Assembly: GCA_045595365.1 (NCBI GenBank)
Contig: JAZOAI010000005.1
Coordinates: 24,614 to 88,613 of the forward strand
Source of the DNA: SIG480 sp045595365
GTDB lineage: Bacteria; Bacillota; Clostridia; Oscillospirales; JAAYXM01
DNA length: 64,000 nucleotides
Reading direction: 5' to 3'
Below are positions 17,643 through 27,800 of the stretch, in pieces. The position numbers and the translations under genes are program-made. A model generated the notes under the pieces. That model did not search any database, was not told where the DNA came from, and saw nothing but the letters and a program-made list of their open reading frames with translations. The number at the start of each line of letters is the position of its first letter. Positions within the stretch are counted from its first letter, which is position 1.

Positions 17643-18149
17643 ATGGTTGTATTTACGGCAAAGCTTACAAGAAGAAAATTTGTATCGGGAATTCTCGCAA
17701 TCTGCATAATCGTATGCTCTGTGATTGCGGTTATAGGTAATTCCCGCGAGGACGGGGCAATTTCCGTTTCTGACGAAAACCCGTCAATTCATGACGGCAG
17801 AGAAGTGAAGGGGAACGAAGATAGGATTGCGCTGCTCCGGGAGTGTGGCTGGGAGGTTGACAACGAGCCGATAGAATTTATTGAGGTCAGAATTCCCGAG
17901 GAATTCGACGGGGTTTATACGGAGTATAACGAGATACAAAAGCGTCAGGATATGGATTTGTCAAAATACGCAGGGAAAAGAGCGATGCGGTATACATATA
18001 AGGTCAACAATCATCCGAGCGGAGAGCAGGGAATCGTTGCGAATCTGATTCTCTATAAAGACAAGCTTATCGGTGCAGATGTTTCATCTCCGAAGCTCGG
18101 AGGATTTATGCACGGGCTTTTGGAAGCCTCGGAGAGTGAAAAAGAATAA
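17643..18149 (+). CDS. DUF4830 domain protein, membrane-anchored
   Basis: 168 residues. One N-terminal membrane helix (SGILAICIIVCSVIAVIG) is followed by an outside domain with the conserved DUF4830 features: LRECGWEVDNEPIE, IPEEFDGVYTEYNEIQKRQ, and a C-terminal IGADVSSPKLGGFMHGL. No function is known for the family, which is common in Clostridia. ATG 17643 follows AAGGAAAG by five bases. A weak promoter (TTGACT at 17589, TTAATA at 17612) lies upstream. Confidence 0.7.
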   Translation: MVVFTAKLTRRKFVSGILAICIIVCSVIAVIGNSREDGAISVSDENPSIHDGREVKGNEDRIALLRECGWEVDNEPIEFIEVRIPEEFDGVYTEYNEIQKRQDMDLSKYAGKRAMRYTYKVNNHPSGEQGIVANLILYKDKLIGADVSSPKLGGFMHGLLEASESEKE

Positions 18150-18151
18150 TA

Positions 18152-18181
18152 TTGCAATAAATGACTGTCTTGGTGTATAAT
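18152..18181 (+). promoter_or_regulatory. Promoter of the PqqD-peptidase pair
   Basis: TTGCAA (18152-18157), 18 bases, TATAAT (18176-18181). Confidence 0.55.
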
Positions 18182-18217
18182 ACAGATAGAAAGATATAGC
18201 GATAGGAGAAAATGCAA

Positions 18218-18484
18218 ATGAAGATAAAAGATGGGTTTGTTCTCAGGAAGGTTCTTGGAGACGCGATTGTTGTCGCGGAAGGGGAGATGAGCAAAAGCTT
18301 TCACGGTATGATTAAGCTCAACGAGTCTGCAGCGGATATATGGGAGTGGATTTCCAAGGGCAAGAGCGAAGCTGAGATTTCAGAGCTTCTTTCCGGAAAA
18401 TATGAGCTCACCGAAGAAAAAGCAAAAGCTGACACCTCTGCTATGATTGAAAAAATGCTCAGTGAGGGGCTTTTGGAGAAATGA
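18218..18484 (+). CDS. PqqD-family protein
   Basis: 88 residues. It starts with a short beta sheet (GFVLRKVLGDAIVVAEG) and continues with LNESAADIWEWISKGKSEAEI, the PqqD/RRE winged-helix pattern. Such domains bind RiPP precursor leader peptides for radical-SAM or other modifying enzymes. No precursor or modifying enzyme is beside it. ATG 18218 is nine bases after AGGAG; ATG 18212 is too near. Its stop overlaps the next start (ATGA), coupling it to the peptidase. Confidence 0.8.
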   Translation: MKIKDGFVLRKVLGDAIVVAEGEMSKSFHGMIKLNESAADIWEWISKGKSEAEISELLSGKYELTEEKAKADTSAMIEKMLSEGLLEK

Positions 18485-18912
18485 ATGAGAGAAGCTTAGA
18501 ACAGGTTCTTGCAGCAGAGGGGAAGCTTGTCTGCACAACCTCAGGCATAAGCATGAAGCCTCTTTTTGCGGACAGGCGCGACACCGTTGTGATTCTTCCT
18601 AAAAACGGCCGTCTCAAAAAATACGATGTTCCCTTGTATCGCCGTGGTGATGAATATGTTCTTCACCGCGTTATAGAGGTTCTCCCTGATTCGTATATAA
18701 TCCGTGGTGACAACTGCGAGGCAAAGGAATATGACATCCGCGATGAAGACGTTCTCGGCGTTTTAAGTGCTTTTTACCGCAAGAATAAATATTTTGAAGT
18801 GGAAAATCTTTTATACCGCATATATTCTGTGATGATTGTTGCGGTATTTCCCTTTCTCAGCCTCTTTCGCCGCACGAAATGGAAATTTGCCCGAATTTTA
18901 AAAAAGAGATAG
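18481..18912 (+). CDS. S24/S26-like signal-peptidase-fold protein
   Basis: 143 residues. The nucleophile region is SGISMKPLF (Ser24). No Lys appears where LepB has its general base; instead EYVLHRVIEV offers His62, the Ser-His pattern of ER-type (SipW-like) signal peptidases. IIRGDNCEAKEYD is the conserved GDN-type motif. A C-terminal hydrophobic segment (about 113-129) would anchor it to the membrane. It overlaps the PqqD gene, so a joint role in processing a peptide is likely; the substrate is unknown. Confidence 0.75.
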   Translation: MNERSLEQVLAAEGKLVCTTSGISMKPLFADRRDTVVILPKNGRLKKYDVPLYRRGDEYVLHRVIEVLPDSYIIRGDNCEAKEYDIRDEDVLGVLSAFYRKNKYFEVENLLYRIYSVMIVAVFPFLSLFRRTKWKFARILKKR

Positions 18913-18931
18913 GATTTCAAGGGGATTTACT

Positions 18932-19444
18932 ATGGAAATACTCGCGCAGATAATCGGCATAGCAGCTCTTGCGTGTGCCGTAATCTCATTTCAGCAAAAA
19001 ACGCATAAGTACATACTTCTTTTTCAGCTTACCGCAAACACGCTTTTTACAATCCACTTTTCCATGCTTGGGGCGTACACAGGTGCAATCCTCAATGGGA
19101 TAGGGATTTTCAGGTCGCTCGTGTTTGTCAATAAAGGGAAGAAATGGGCGGATAACATAGCCTGGTTCTGGCTCTTCTGCGCCTTGTCCGCCGTTGTCGG
19201 AATTTTCACCTGGTCGGGGATAGTCTCGCTTCTTCCTGTGGCCGGAATGATTCTGACAACCGCTGCGTTCTGGATTAAAGCTCCGAAGCTTGTTCGTCGT
19301 GTGGCTTTCCCGAGTTCACCGCTCTGGCTTGTCTATAACCTGTATAACCGTTCATATGGCGGTGCAATAACTGAAATTATTAATATGATTTCAATAATTA
19401 TTGCGATGATCCGCCTCGATTTTAAGAAGGAAAAAACAAATTAA
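18932..19444 (+). CDS. YgjV-family inner membrane protein
   Basis: 170 residues with five or six hydrophobic segments. It has the YgjV-like start GIAALACAVISFQQKTHK and FQLTANTLFTIHFSMLGAY. The family has no known function. It follows the peptidase gene by 19 bases and ends before a long hairpin, so it may close this small operon. Confidence 0.7.
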   Translation: MEILAQIIGIAALACAVISFQQKTHKYILLFQLTANTLFTIHFSMLGAYTGAILNGIGIFRSLVFVNKGKKWADNIAWFWLFCALSAVVGIFTWSGIVSLLPVAGMILTTAAFWIKAPKLVRRVAFPSSPLWLVYNLYNRSYGGAITEIINMISIIIAMIRLDFKKEKTN

Positions 19445-19457
19445 ATATGCTTTTGCA

Positions 19458-19493
19458 TACGGCACTGTCGGCATATTTTGCGGCAGTGCCGTA
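19458..19493 (+). terminator. Hairpin after the YgjV gene
   Basis: A perfect 10-base stem TACGGCACTG/CAGTGCCGTA (19458-19467, 19484-19493), extendable outward by GCA/TGC bases. There is no clean T-run, so termination strength is uncertain. Confidence 0.5.
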
Positions 19494-19550
19494 TATTATG
19501 CATAAAAAATGAATATTATGCAAATAAAATAAATAATTATGAAATTGTGC

Positions 19551-19580
19551 TTGACATATCAGGTGTTTGTGTTGTATAAT
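19551..19580 (+). promoter_or_regulatory. Arginine operon promoter with possible ArgR half-sites
   Basis: Perfect TTGACA (19551-19556) and TATAAT (19575-19580) boxes, 18 bases apart. Upstream, TGAATATTATGCA (19510-19522) resembles an imperfect ARG box (TGAAT...ATTCA), and ATTCA occurs again just after the -10 box. Control by ArgR is expected for this operon but the site assignment is tentative. Confidence 0.65.
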
Positions 19581-19640
19581 AATTCATAATTGGAAAATGG
19601 GAAATATTTGTTTCAAAACAAAGGCAAATGAGGGATGAAG

Positions 19641-20564
19641 ATGACAAAAGTATTTATTGACGGAAGCGCTGGAACAACCGGCCTCCGGATTTACGAACGC
19701 CTCGCGGAAAGAAGAGATATAGAGCTTCTTTCTCTTTCAGAGGAGAGAAGAAAAGACACCGAAGCAAGGCGCGAAATGGTAAACTGCGCCGAGATTGTTT
19801 TTCTGTGCCTTCCGGATGCGGCGGCGAAAGAGTCAGTCTCTCTCATAGAAAACGATACCACGGCAGTTATCGACACATCAACGGCTCACAGAACAGCAAG
19901 CGGCTGGGCATATGGTTTCCCTGAGCTTTCGGGCAGGCGAGAGGCGATAACCTCTTCCAAGCGCATCGCAAACCCCGGATGCCACGCAAGCGGTGCCATC
20001 GCTCTTATTGCCCCCCTTGTTGAAGCAAATATCATTTCAAAAAGCGCCTCTCTTTCGTGCGCCTCTCTCACCGGATACTCCGGCGGAGGGAAGAAGATGA
20101 TAGCGGAATATGAGTCGGAAGACCGCCCGCAGCTTCTTAATGCACCGAGGATGTATGGGCTTTCCCAGTCCCACAAGCACCTCCCCGAGATTGCGGCGCA
20201 GTGCGGTCTGGAGAACGCTCCCGTATTTCTTCCGATTGTCGCGCCGTATTACAGCGGAATGGAAGTCACGGTTTCTCTCTTTTCGAAGGACATCTCAGGG
20301 AGCGTTGATGATATAAAGAATACATACAAAAGCTATTATAAAAATGGGCTTGTTCATTTTTGCGAAAATGCCGACGAAGCAGGTTTTCTTTCAGCTTCTG
20401 CGTTTTCGGGGCGTGACGATATGGAAATCTCGGTTTTTGGAAACGATGACAGAATTATTCTGGTTTCGCGATTTGATAACCTCGGCAAGGGCGCATCGGG
20501 TGCGGCAATCCAGAATATGAACATACTACTCGGAACAGACGAAAAAACAGGTTTAAATGTATAA
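19641..20564 (+). CDS. argC: N-acetyl-gamma-glutamyl-phosphate reductase, short type
   Basis: 307 residues, the short (type 2) ArgC form. VFIDGSAGTTGLRIYERL is the NADP-binding start and NPGCHASGAI holds the catalytic Cys114. It reduces N-acetylglutamyl phosphate, the third step of arginine synthesis. ATG 19641 is six bases after GAGGG; the ATG at 19635 touches the ribosome site. It is the first gene of argC-J-B-D-F-carB. Confidence 0.9.
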   Translation: MTKVFIDGSAGTTGLRIYERLAERRDIELLSLSEERRKDTEARREMVNCAEIVFLCLPDAAAKESVSLIENDTTAVIDTSTAHRTASGWAYGFPELSGRREAITSSKRIANPGCHASGAIALIAPLVEANIISKSASLSCASLTGYSGGGKKMIAEYESEDRPQLLNAPRMYGLSQSHKHLPEIAAQCGLENAPVFLPIVAPYYSGMEVTVSLFSKDISGSVDDIKNTYKSYYKNGLVHFCENADEAGFLSASAFSGRDDMEISVFGNDDRIILVSRFDNLGKGASGAAIQNMNILLGTDEKTGLNV

Positions 20565-20579
20565 CGGAGGATTGTTACA

Positions 20580-21794
20580 ATGAAGATAATAGAAGGCGGC
20601 GTTTGTGCGGCTAAAGGCTTTTCGGCAAACGGGATTCACTGTGGAATCCGCAAAAATAAAACAAAAAGAGACCTCTCGCTTATATTCAGCGAGAATCCGG
20701 CTTCAGCCGCGGCGGTTTACACAACAAACCTCGTAAAAGGCGCGCCACTCACGGTAACAAAGCGCCATCTTGCAAACGGCCGCGCGCAGGCGGTAATCTG
20801 CAACAGCGGCAACGCAAACACCTGCAATGCTGACGGAATCGAAATTGCGGAGAAAATGAGCGCGCTCTGTGCCGAAAAACTAAATATTGCGCCGGAGGAT
20901 GTCATCGTTGCCTCCACCGGCGTCATAGGTCAGCCGCTTGATATCGAGCCTATTGCAAACGGAATGGCTGAGCTTGCAAGTGGGCTTTCCGTAAACGGCG
21001 GAGAAGCGGCGGCAGAAGGCATTATGACAACTGACGTTGTAAAAAAAGAGATTGCCATAGAGTTTATGCTCGGCGGCAAGGTCTGCCGTATGGGCGGAAT
21101 AGCAAAGGGCAGCGGAATGATACACCCGAATATGGCGACAATGCTTGTCTTCATAACAACCGATGCTGCAATAAGCCCTGAAATGTTAAAGCTTGCGCTT
21201 TCATCGGACATTAAAAACACGTTCAATATGATAAGCATTGACGGGGACACTTCTACAAACGATATGGTTTCAATCCTCGCAAACGGAATGGCAGGCAACC
21301 CTGAAATTGCAAGCGAGGGCGCAGATTTTGTCGAGTTTATGAAAGCGCTCAACACAATAACGGTTTACCTCTGCCGTATGATTGCGGCAGACGGCGAGGG
21401 GGCGACAAAGCTTCTTGAATGTGTTGTATCGGGTGCTGATAGCGAGGCCACGGCAAAGACAGTCGCAAAAAGCGTTATATGCTCAAGCCTCTTAAAGGCG
21501 GCGATGTTCGGTGCGGATGCAAACTGGGGCCGTGTTCTCTGTGCGATAGGCTACAGTGGCGCCGATGTCGACGTAACAAAGGTTTGCGTTTCATTCAAAA
21601 GTGCAAAAGGAGAGATCCTTGTTTGCAAGGATGGAGCGGGAGTTGAATTCTCAGAGGAAAAAGCAAAAGAGATTCTTCTTGAGGATGAGATCGGCATTAT
21701 CGTTTCGGTAGGTGACGGTAACGCCTCTGCAACTGCATGGGGCTGTGACCTCACTTATGACTATGTTAAAATCAATGGCGATTACAGAACTTGA
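20580..21794 (+). CDS. argJ: Glutamate/ornithine N-acetyltransferase ArgJ
   Basis: 404 residues. The self-cleavage motif reads KGSGMIHPNMATML, with Thr187 as the nucleophile exposed on cleavage between Ala186 and Thr187. ArgJ recycles the acetyl group from N-acetylornithine to glutamate; in many organisms it also uses acetyl-CoA. No argA is seen, which fits the cyclic pathway. The ATG follows CGGAGG. It is 15 bases downstream of argC. Confidence 0.95.
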   Translation: MKIIEGGVCAAKGFSANGIHCGIRKNKTKRDLSLIFSENPASAAAVYTTNLVKGAPLTVTKRHLANGRAQAVICNSGNANTCNADGIEIAEKMSALCAEKLNIAPEDVIVASTGVIGQPLDIEPIANGMAELASGLSVNGGEAAAEGIMTTDVVKKEIAIEFMLGGKVCRMGGIAKGSGMIHPNMATMLVFITTDAAISPEMLKLALSSDIKNTFNMISIDGDTSTNDMVSILANGMAGNPEIASEGADFVEFMKALNTITVYLCRMIAADGEGATKLLECVVSGADSEATAKTVAKSVICSSLLKAAMFGADANWGRVLCAIGYSGADVDVTKVCVSFKSAKGEILVCKDGAGVEFSEEKAKEILLEDEIGIIVSVGDGNASATAWGCDLTYDYVKINGDYRT

Positions 21795-21812
21795 TTCGGA
21801 GGACTGATAAAA

Positions 21813-22676
21813 ATGGCAAATGTGTTTTCAAACGCAGAGCGTGCAGAGGTGCTGACCCAGGCGCTTCCGTATATAAAACGCTATAACGGAAAAATCGTTG
21901 TCGTGAAATACGGCGGTAATGCTATGATTGACGAACAACTGAAACAGCAGGTTATGGAGGATATCGTTCTTCTGTGGCTCATCGGCGTTAAAATCGTTCT
22001 TGTCCACGGCGGAGGCCCTGAGATTTCCGACATTATGCAGAAGCTCGGCAAGAAGGCAGAGTTCGTAAACGGGCTGCGTGTTACGGATAAAGAAACCGTC
22101 GATATTGTCCAGATGGTGCTTGCGGGGAAGGTAAACAAAACGCTTGTAACGCTTCTTGAAACAATGGGCGGAAGGGCTATGGGAATCTCCGGTATGGACG
22201 GGCGCCTTATCGAGGCGAAGATGAAGGACGAAAAGCTCGGATATGTCGGCGCGATTACGAAAATCAACATCAGACCCGTTGTTGACCTTCTTGAAAAGAA
22301 CTACATCCCCGTTATTTCAACCGTAGGATGCGACAGGGAAGGGAATACTTATAATATTAACGGCGATACGGCTGCGGCACATATAGCAGGTGCGTTGGGG
22401 GCTGAGCGTCTGATTATGATGACGGATATTGCGGGAATCCTCCGCGATAAGGATGACCCCTCAACTCTCATCCACGAAATAACACTTAAGGATGCGGGCA
22501 AGCTATATGACGACGGCATAATCTCGGGCGGAATGATTCCAAAGGTGGATTGCTGCATTGAAGCAATCCGCGAGGGAGTCAAAAAGGTAATTATAATGGA
22601 TGGCCGCGTTCCTCACTCAATCCTTATGGAGCTTCTTACAAACGAGGGCGCGGGAACAATGGTAACCGGAGGATAA
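21813..22676 (+). CDS. argB: Acetylglutamate kinase
   Basis: 287 residues. Amino-acid-kinase motifs are clear: VVVKYGGNAM, VLVHGGGPEIS and NINGDTAAAHIAGAL. It phosphorylates N-acetylglutamate and in this longer form is often the arginine-inhibited control point. It is 18 bases after argJ and only one base before argD. Confidence 0.95.
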   Translation: MANVFSNAERAEVLTQALPYIKRYNGKIVVVKYGGNAMIDEQLKQQVMEDIVLLWLIGVKIVLVHGGGPEISDIMQKLGKKAEFVNGLRVTDKETVDIVQMVLAGKVNKTLVTLLETMGGRAMGISGMDGRLIEAKMKDEKLGYVGAITKINIRPVVDLLEKNYIPVISTVGCDREGNTYNINGDTAAAHIAGALGAERLIMMTDIAGILRDKDDPSTLIHEITLKDAGKLYDDGIISGGMIPKVDCCIEAIREGVKKVIIMDGRVPHSILMELLTNEGAGTMVTGG

Positions 22677-22677
22677 A

Positions 22678-23841
22678 ATGAGCATTATAGAAACAGATAA
22701 AAGCTTTGTCGCAAATACATATAACCGCTTTCCCATAGAGCTTGTTCAGGGAAAGGGAGCAGAGGTTTTTGATGCGTGCGGCAAACGCTACATAGATATG
22801 GGGACAGGAATCGGAGTCAATGCTTTTGGCTTTTCCGATGACGTATGGGTTTCGGCTGTAAAAGAGCAGCTTTCAAAGCTCGCGCATACTTCAAACCTCT
22901 ACTACACAGAGCCGTGTGCCCGTCTTGCAAAGATGCTTTGCGAGAAGACCGGGATGAAAAAAGTGTTCTTCGGGAATTCCGGCGCAGAAGCAAACGAGTG
23001 TGCGATAAAAATTGCGAGAAAATACGCCGCAGAGAAAAAAGGCGAGGATTATTTCACAATAATCACCCTTGAAAACAGCTTCCATGGCAGAACTCTCACA
23101 ACCCTTGCCGCAACCGGCCAGGAGCATTACCACGAGCTTTTTAACCCCCTCACTCCCGGGTTCGTTCACACCCCCGCAAACGACTTTGAAAAGCTTAAGA
23201 AGACGGCATCTGAAACAAAATGCGCAGCAATTATGATGGAATGTGTTCAGGGTGAGGGCGGCGTAATCGCGCTTGATGCAGACTTTGTCAAAAAGACAGC
23301 AGCCTTTGCAAAAGAAAACGACATCATCCTCATTATCGATGAGGTTCAGACGGGCAACGGCAGAAGCGGTAATCTCTATTCATATATGAACTTCGGAATA
23401 GAGCCCGATGTCGTCACCACCGCAAAAGGGCTTGGAGGAGGTCTCCCGATAGGTGCAGCGCTTCTCTCCGGAAAAGTTGAAAACGTTCTCGGCTTCGGAG
23501 ACCACGGCTCAACTTTTGGCGGTAATCCCGTTGCGGCGGCAGGTGCGCTCTGCATCGTCACGAGAATAGATGATGCCCTTCTTGCTGAGGTCAGAAAAAA
23601 GAGTGAATACATCTTTAAAACCCTTTCTGAGTGTAAAGGCGTTGAGGCTGTCACTGGAATGGGGCTTATGATTGGCATAAAAACAAAGAAGCCGGCAAGC
23701 GACATTGTAAAAGCGTGTATGGAACGCGGTGTTCTCTGCCTGACGGCAAAGGATAAGGTTCGCCTGCTTCCACCGCTCAATATAGAATGGAACATCCTGC
23801 GCGAGGCGATTGATACTATCACAAAAGCATGCGAAGAATAA
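22678..23841 (+). CDS. argD: Acetylornithine aminotransferase
   Basis: 387 residues, class III aminotransferase. The PLP lysine is Lys250 in VTTAKGLGGGLPIGA; FGNSGAEANECAIKIA, ENSFHGRT and LIIDEVQTGNGRSG are the expected PLP-fold motifs. It makes N-acetylornithine from the semialdehyde. The start lies one base after the argB stop, so translation is coupled. Confidence 0.95.
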   Translation: MSIIETDKSFVANTYNRFPIELVQGKGAEVFDACGKRYIDMGTGIGVNAFGFSDDVWVSAVKEQLSKLAHTSNLYYTEPCARLAKMLCEKTGMKKVFFGNSGAEANECAIKIARKYAAEKKGEDYFTIITLENSFHGRTLTTLAATGQEHYHELFNPLTPGFVHTPANDFEKLKKTASETKCAAIMMECVQGEGGVIALDADFVKKTAAFAKENDIILIIDEVQTGNGRSGNLYSYMNFGIEPDVVTTAKGLGGGLPIGAALLSGKVENVLGFGDHGSTFGGNPVAAAGALCIVTRIDDALLAEVRKKSEYIFKTLSECKGVEAVTGMGLMIGIKTKKPASDIVKACMERGVLCLTAKDKVRLLPPLNIEWNILREAIDTITKACEE

Positions 23842-23862
23842 CTGCGAAAGGACAGAGTTATT

Positions 23863-24846
23863 ATGAATTTAAAAGGTAAAAGCTTTTTAAAGCTTCTTGA
23901 CTTTACACCCGGTGAAATCAATTATCTCATAGAGCTTGCAGAAAAACTCAAGAAAAAGAAGCAGCGCGGCATTTCCCACCGCTCCTGCAGGGGGAAGAAC
24001 ATAGCTCTCATTTTCGAAAAAACAAGCACACGCACACGTTGTGCATTTGAAGTTGCCGCGGCGGACCTTGGGATGCATCCTGTCTATCTTGACCCTCAGG
24101 GTTCCCAGATAGGAAAGAAAGAAAGCATTGCAGATACTGCAAGAGTTCTTGGGAGAATGTTTGACGGCATAGAGTATCGCGGATTTGGTCAGGAGATTGT
24201 TGAAGAGCTTGCCAGGTGCGCGGGCGTTCCCGTATGGAATGGGCTTACAAACGAATTCCACCCGACGCAGATTCTCGCGGATTTTCTTACGATTAAAGAA
24301 CGCTTTGGCAAGCTTTCCGGTATAAAGCTCGTTTATATGGGTGATGCCCGTTATAATATGGGAAACTCTCTTATGGTCGGTTGCGCAAAAATGGGTATGC
24401 ACTTTGTTGCATGCGCCCCGAAAAAGTATTTTCCGTCAGACGAGCTTGTTGAAAAGTGCTGTGAAATTGCAAAGGAAACAGGAGCTGTCATTGAGTTTAT
24501 AGAAGACCCGAAGGAAGCCACAAAGAACGCAAACGTTATTTATACCGACGTCTGGGTTTCAATGGGCGAGCCGGAGGAGGTATGGAAGGAAAGGATTTCT
24601 GACCTTCTCCCATATCAGGTCAATATGGAGCTTATGAAAAACGCAGGTGATGATTGCGTGTTTATGCACTGTCTGCCAGCTTTCCACGACCTCAAAACAA
24701 CAGTCGGCCGCGATATTTATGAAAAGTTCGGCATTTCAGAAATGGAAGTTACAGACGAAGTAATCGAAAGTTCATGCTCAATCGTCTTTGATGAGGCTGA
24801 AAACAGAATGCACACAATCAAGGCGGTAATGGCGGCAACTTTATAA
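23863..24846 (+). CDS. argF: Ornithine carbamoyltransferase
   Basis: 327 residues. The carbamoyl-phosphate loop STRTR is at residues 55-59, and HCLPAFHD at 269-276 holds the catalytic Cys. FHPTQILADF is also intact. It makes citrulline from ornithine and carbamoyl phosphate, so placement directly before the carbamoyl-phosphate synthase gene is logical. argG and argH are not in the window. Confidence 0.95.
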   Translation: MNLKGKSFLKLLDFTPGEINYLIELAEKLKKKKQRGISHRSCRGKNIALIFEKTSTRTRCAFEVAAADLGMHPVYLDPQGSQIGKKESIADTARVLGRMFDGIEYRGFGQEIVEELARCAGVPVWNGLTNEFHPTQILADFLTIKERFGKLSGIKLVYMGDARYNMGNSLMVGCAKMGMHFVACAPKKYFPSDELVEKCCEIAKETGAVIEFIEDPKEATKNANVIYTDVWVSMGEPEEVWKERISDLLPYQVNMELMKNAGDDCVFMHCLPAFHDLKTTVGRDIYEKFGISEMEVTDEVIESSCSIVFDEAENRMHTIKAVMAATL

Positions 24847-24893
24847 ATATAAGATTAGAAGAATTATTCCGATTTTCCGGGGAGGCGAAGATA

Positions 24894-27800
24894 ATGCCCA
24901 AGGATAATACAATTTCAAAAGTTCTTGTTATCGGGTCAGGGCCGATAGTTATAGGTCAGGCGGCGGAATTTGACTATGCGGGCGCTCAGGCGTGCCGGGT
25001 TCTCCGCGAAGAGGGGATAAACGTTGTCCTCGTAAACTCAAACCCCGCCACAATTATGACGGACAAGAGCCTTGCTGATGAGATTTATCTCGAACCGCTC
25101 AACTGCGACACCGTCAGGAGAATTATCGCAAAAGAGCGGCCTGATGGGCTTCTTGCAGGGCTTGGCGGCCAGACAGGGCTTACAATAGCTATGCAGCTTT
25201 TCCGTGACGGAACTCTTGATAAATACAATGTCCGTCTTCTTGGGACAGATGTGGACGCAATCGAAACGGCTGAAGACCGCGAGCTTTTCAGAAACGCTAT
25301 GCGAGATATCGGAAAGCCCTGTGTTCCGTCAGAGGTTACGGACAATGTTGACGGCGCTCTTTCGATAGCGGAAGAAATCGGATACCCCGTAATTGTGCGC
25401 CCGGCTTTCACTCTTGGCGGCTCAGGCGGGGGAATCGCCGATACGAAAGAAGAGCTTTCTGTTATAGCCAAAAGCGGGCTTGATATGTCACCGATAACCC
25501 AGATTCTTGTTGAAAAGTGCATCTCAGGCTGGAAGGAAATTGAGTTTGAAACAATGCGCGATGCAAGCGGCAACGCCATAGCTGTCTGCTCAATGGAGAA
25601 TATAGACCCCGTCGGCGTGCATACCGGCGACTCTATCGTTGCAGCTCCGGCGCTCACCCTCACTGAGGCAGAATACGATATGCTATATAAGGCGTCTCTT
25701 GACATCGTTTCATCAATCGGGATTATAGGCGGATGTAATTGTCAGTTTGCCTTAAAACCCGACAGTATGGAATATGCAGTCATAGAAGTCAACCCCCGCG
25801 TTTCGCGATCTTCCGCGCTTGCCTCAAAGGCTACGGGATACCCGATTGCGAAGATAACAACGAAAATCGCCCTCGGGTACAGCCTTGACGAAATCAAAAA
25901 CGATATGACGGACAAAGGCTCTGTTTTCTTTGAGCCGAAGGTTGATTACGTTGTAGTCAAATTTCCGAAATGGCCGTTTGACAAATTTGCAGAATCCGAC
26001 AGAAAGCTCGGAACGCAGATGAAGGCAACCGGTGAGGTTATGGCAATAGGCGGCTCTTTTGAAGAAGCTCTCATGAAAGCTGTTCGCGGTGCTGAAATCT
26101 CCCTTGACACCTTAAACGCCGCGCCACTCAGTGAAAAAACTGTAACCGAGCGTCTTTCTGAGCAGAACGACAGAAGAATCTTTACTGTGTTTGAAGCTCT
26201 CAAAACAGGCGTTTCCATTGATGAAATATATGAAATAACTAAAATTGACAAATGGTTTTTAAATAAGCTTTTAAAGCTTTCTGATTTTGAGAAAAAGCTT
26301 GAAGCAGAAGGTGTTTCGGAAGAAAATTATTTAAGAGCAAAAGAATTAGGTTATACCGACAAAGCTATTTCGGAAATAACGGGAGAGACAAAACTCCCCG
26401 AATTTTCGTCAAGTTATAAAAAAGTCAACACCTGCCGAGATGGCGCTCCTGCCGTAAAGTCATATTTCTACTCTTCTGCAAACGGCGCTTGCGAAGCGCG
26501 CGCAGAGAAGAGAAGCGGAAAGCCCGTTGTTATGGTGCTCGGGTCCGGCCCCATCCGAATCGGGCAGGGAATAGAGTTTGACTACAGCTCAGTTCACTGC
26601 GTATGGACACTCCGCAATATGGGCTATGACGTTGTCATAGTCAACAACAACCCCGAAACGGTATCTACTGACTATGACACGGCAGACAGGCTTTATTTTG
26701 AGCCGCTCACCCCCGAGGATGTAATGAACATCATTCGGGTTGAAAATCCGATTGGAGTCGTTGTTGCCTTCGGCGGGCAGACTGCCATAAAGCTCACGAA
26801 GTTCCTTGATGATGCAGGTGTAAAAATTCTCGGAACGTCTGCCGAAAGCATTGATATGGCGGAGGATCGCGCCCGCTTTGATGCGCTTTTAGAGCAATTT
26901 TCGATTAAAAGACCCAAGGGAATGGGCGTTCTTACCATAGACGCGGCTCTTTCTGCAGCGGAAAGCTTCGGTTATCCCGTTCTCCTGCGCCCGTCTTACG
27001 TAATCGGCGGCCAGAATATGACGATTTCGCGAAGCGACGAGCAGACAAAGCGGTATATGCAAACAATCCTTTCAGGGAAAATAGAAAACCCTGTTCTTGT
27101 CGACAAATATATGCCGGGAACAGAGCTTGAGGTTGACGTCATCTCCGACGGGGAAGACGTTCTCATCCCCGGAATTATGGAGCATATAGAGCGGGCAGGA
27201 GTTCACAGCGGCGACTCTATCGCAGTATACCCGCCGTATAACTTGAGCGATAAGTTCCTCAAGAAGATATGCGATTGCTCAGAAAAACTCGCGCTTGCGA
27301 TGAAAACAAAAGGGCTTGTTAATATTCAATATCTCATTTACGATAACGAGCTTTATGTTATCGAGGTAAACCCCCGCGCATCGCGAACCGTTCCGTATAT
27401 CAGCAAGGTCACAAACGTTCCCATGGTAGATATCGCCTCTCGCGTTATGCTCGGCGAAAAGCTCGCTGATATGGGATATGGTACGGGGCTTTACAGAACC
27501 CCGCCGTATTTTGCGGTAAAAGTTCCCGTGTTCTCATTTGAGAAGTTAAACGACGTAAACTCAATCCTCGGCCCCGAGATGAAGTCAACGGGCGAGGTTT
27601 TGGGAATAGGCAAAACCACTGCAGAAGCACTTTTTAAAGGGCTTACTGCTGCAGGGTTCACTGTCCCCTCAGCTCGCGGAGACAAGACTCCCGGAGTTCT
27701 CATAAGCGTTGAGGAAAACGACTATCAAGAGGTTATCTCTGTTGCAAAACGCTTTTATGATTCGGGAATCAGGCTTTTCGCAACCCGCGGAACAGCTTCG

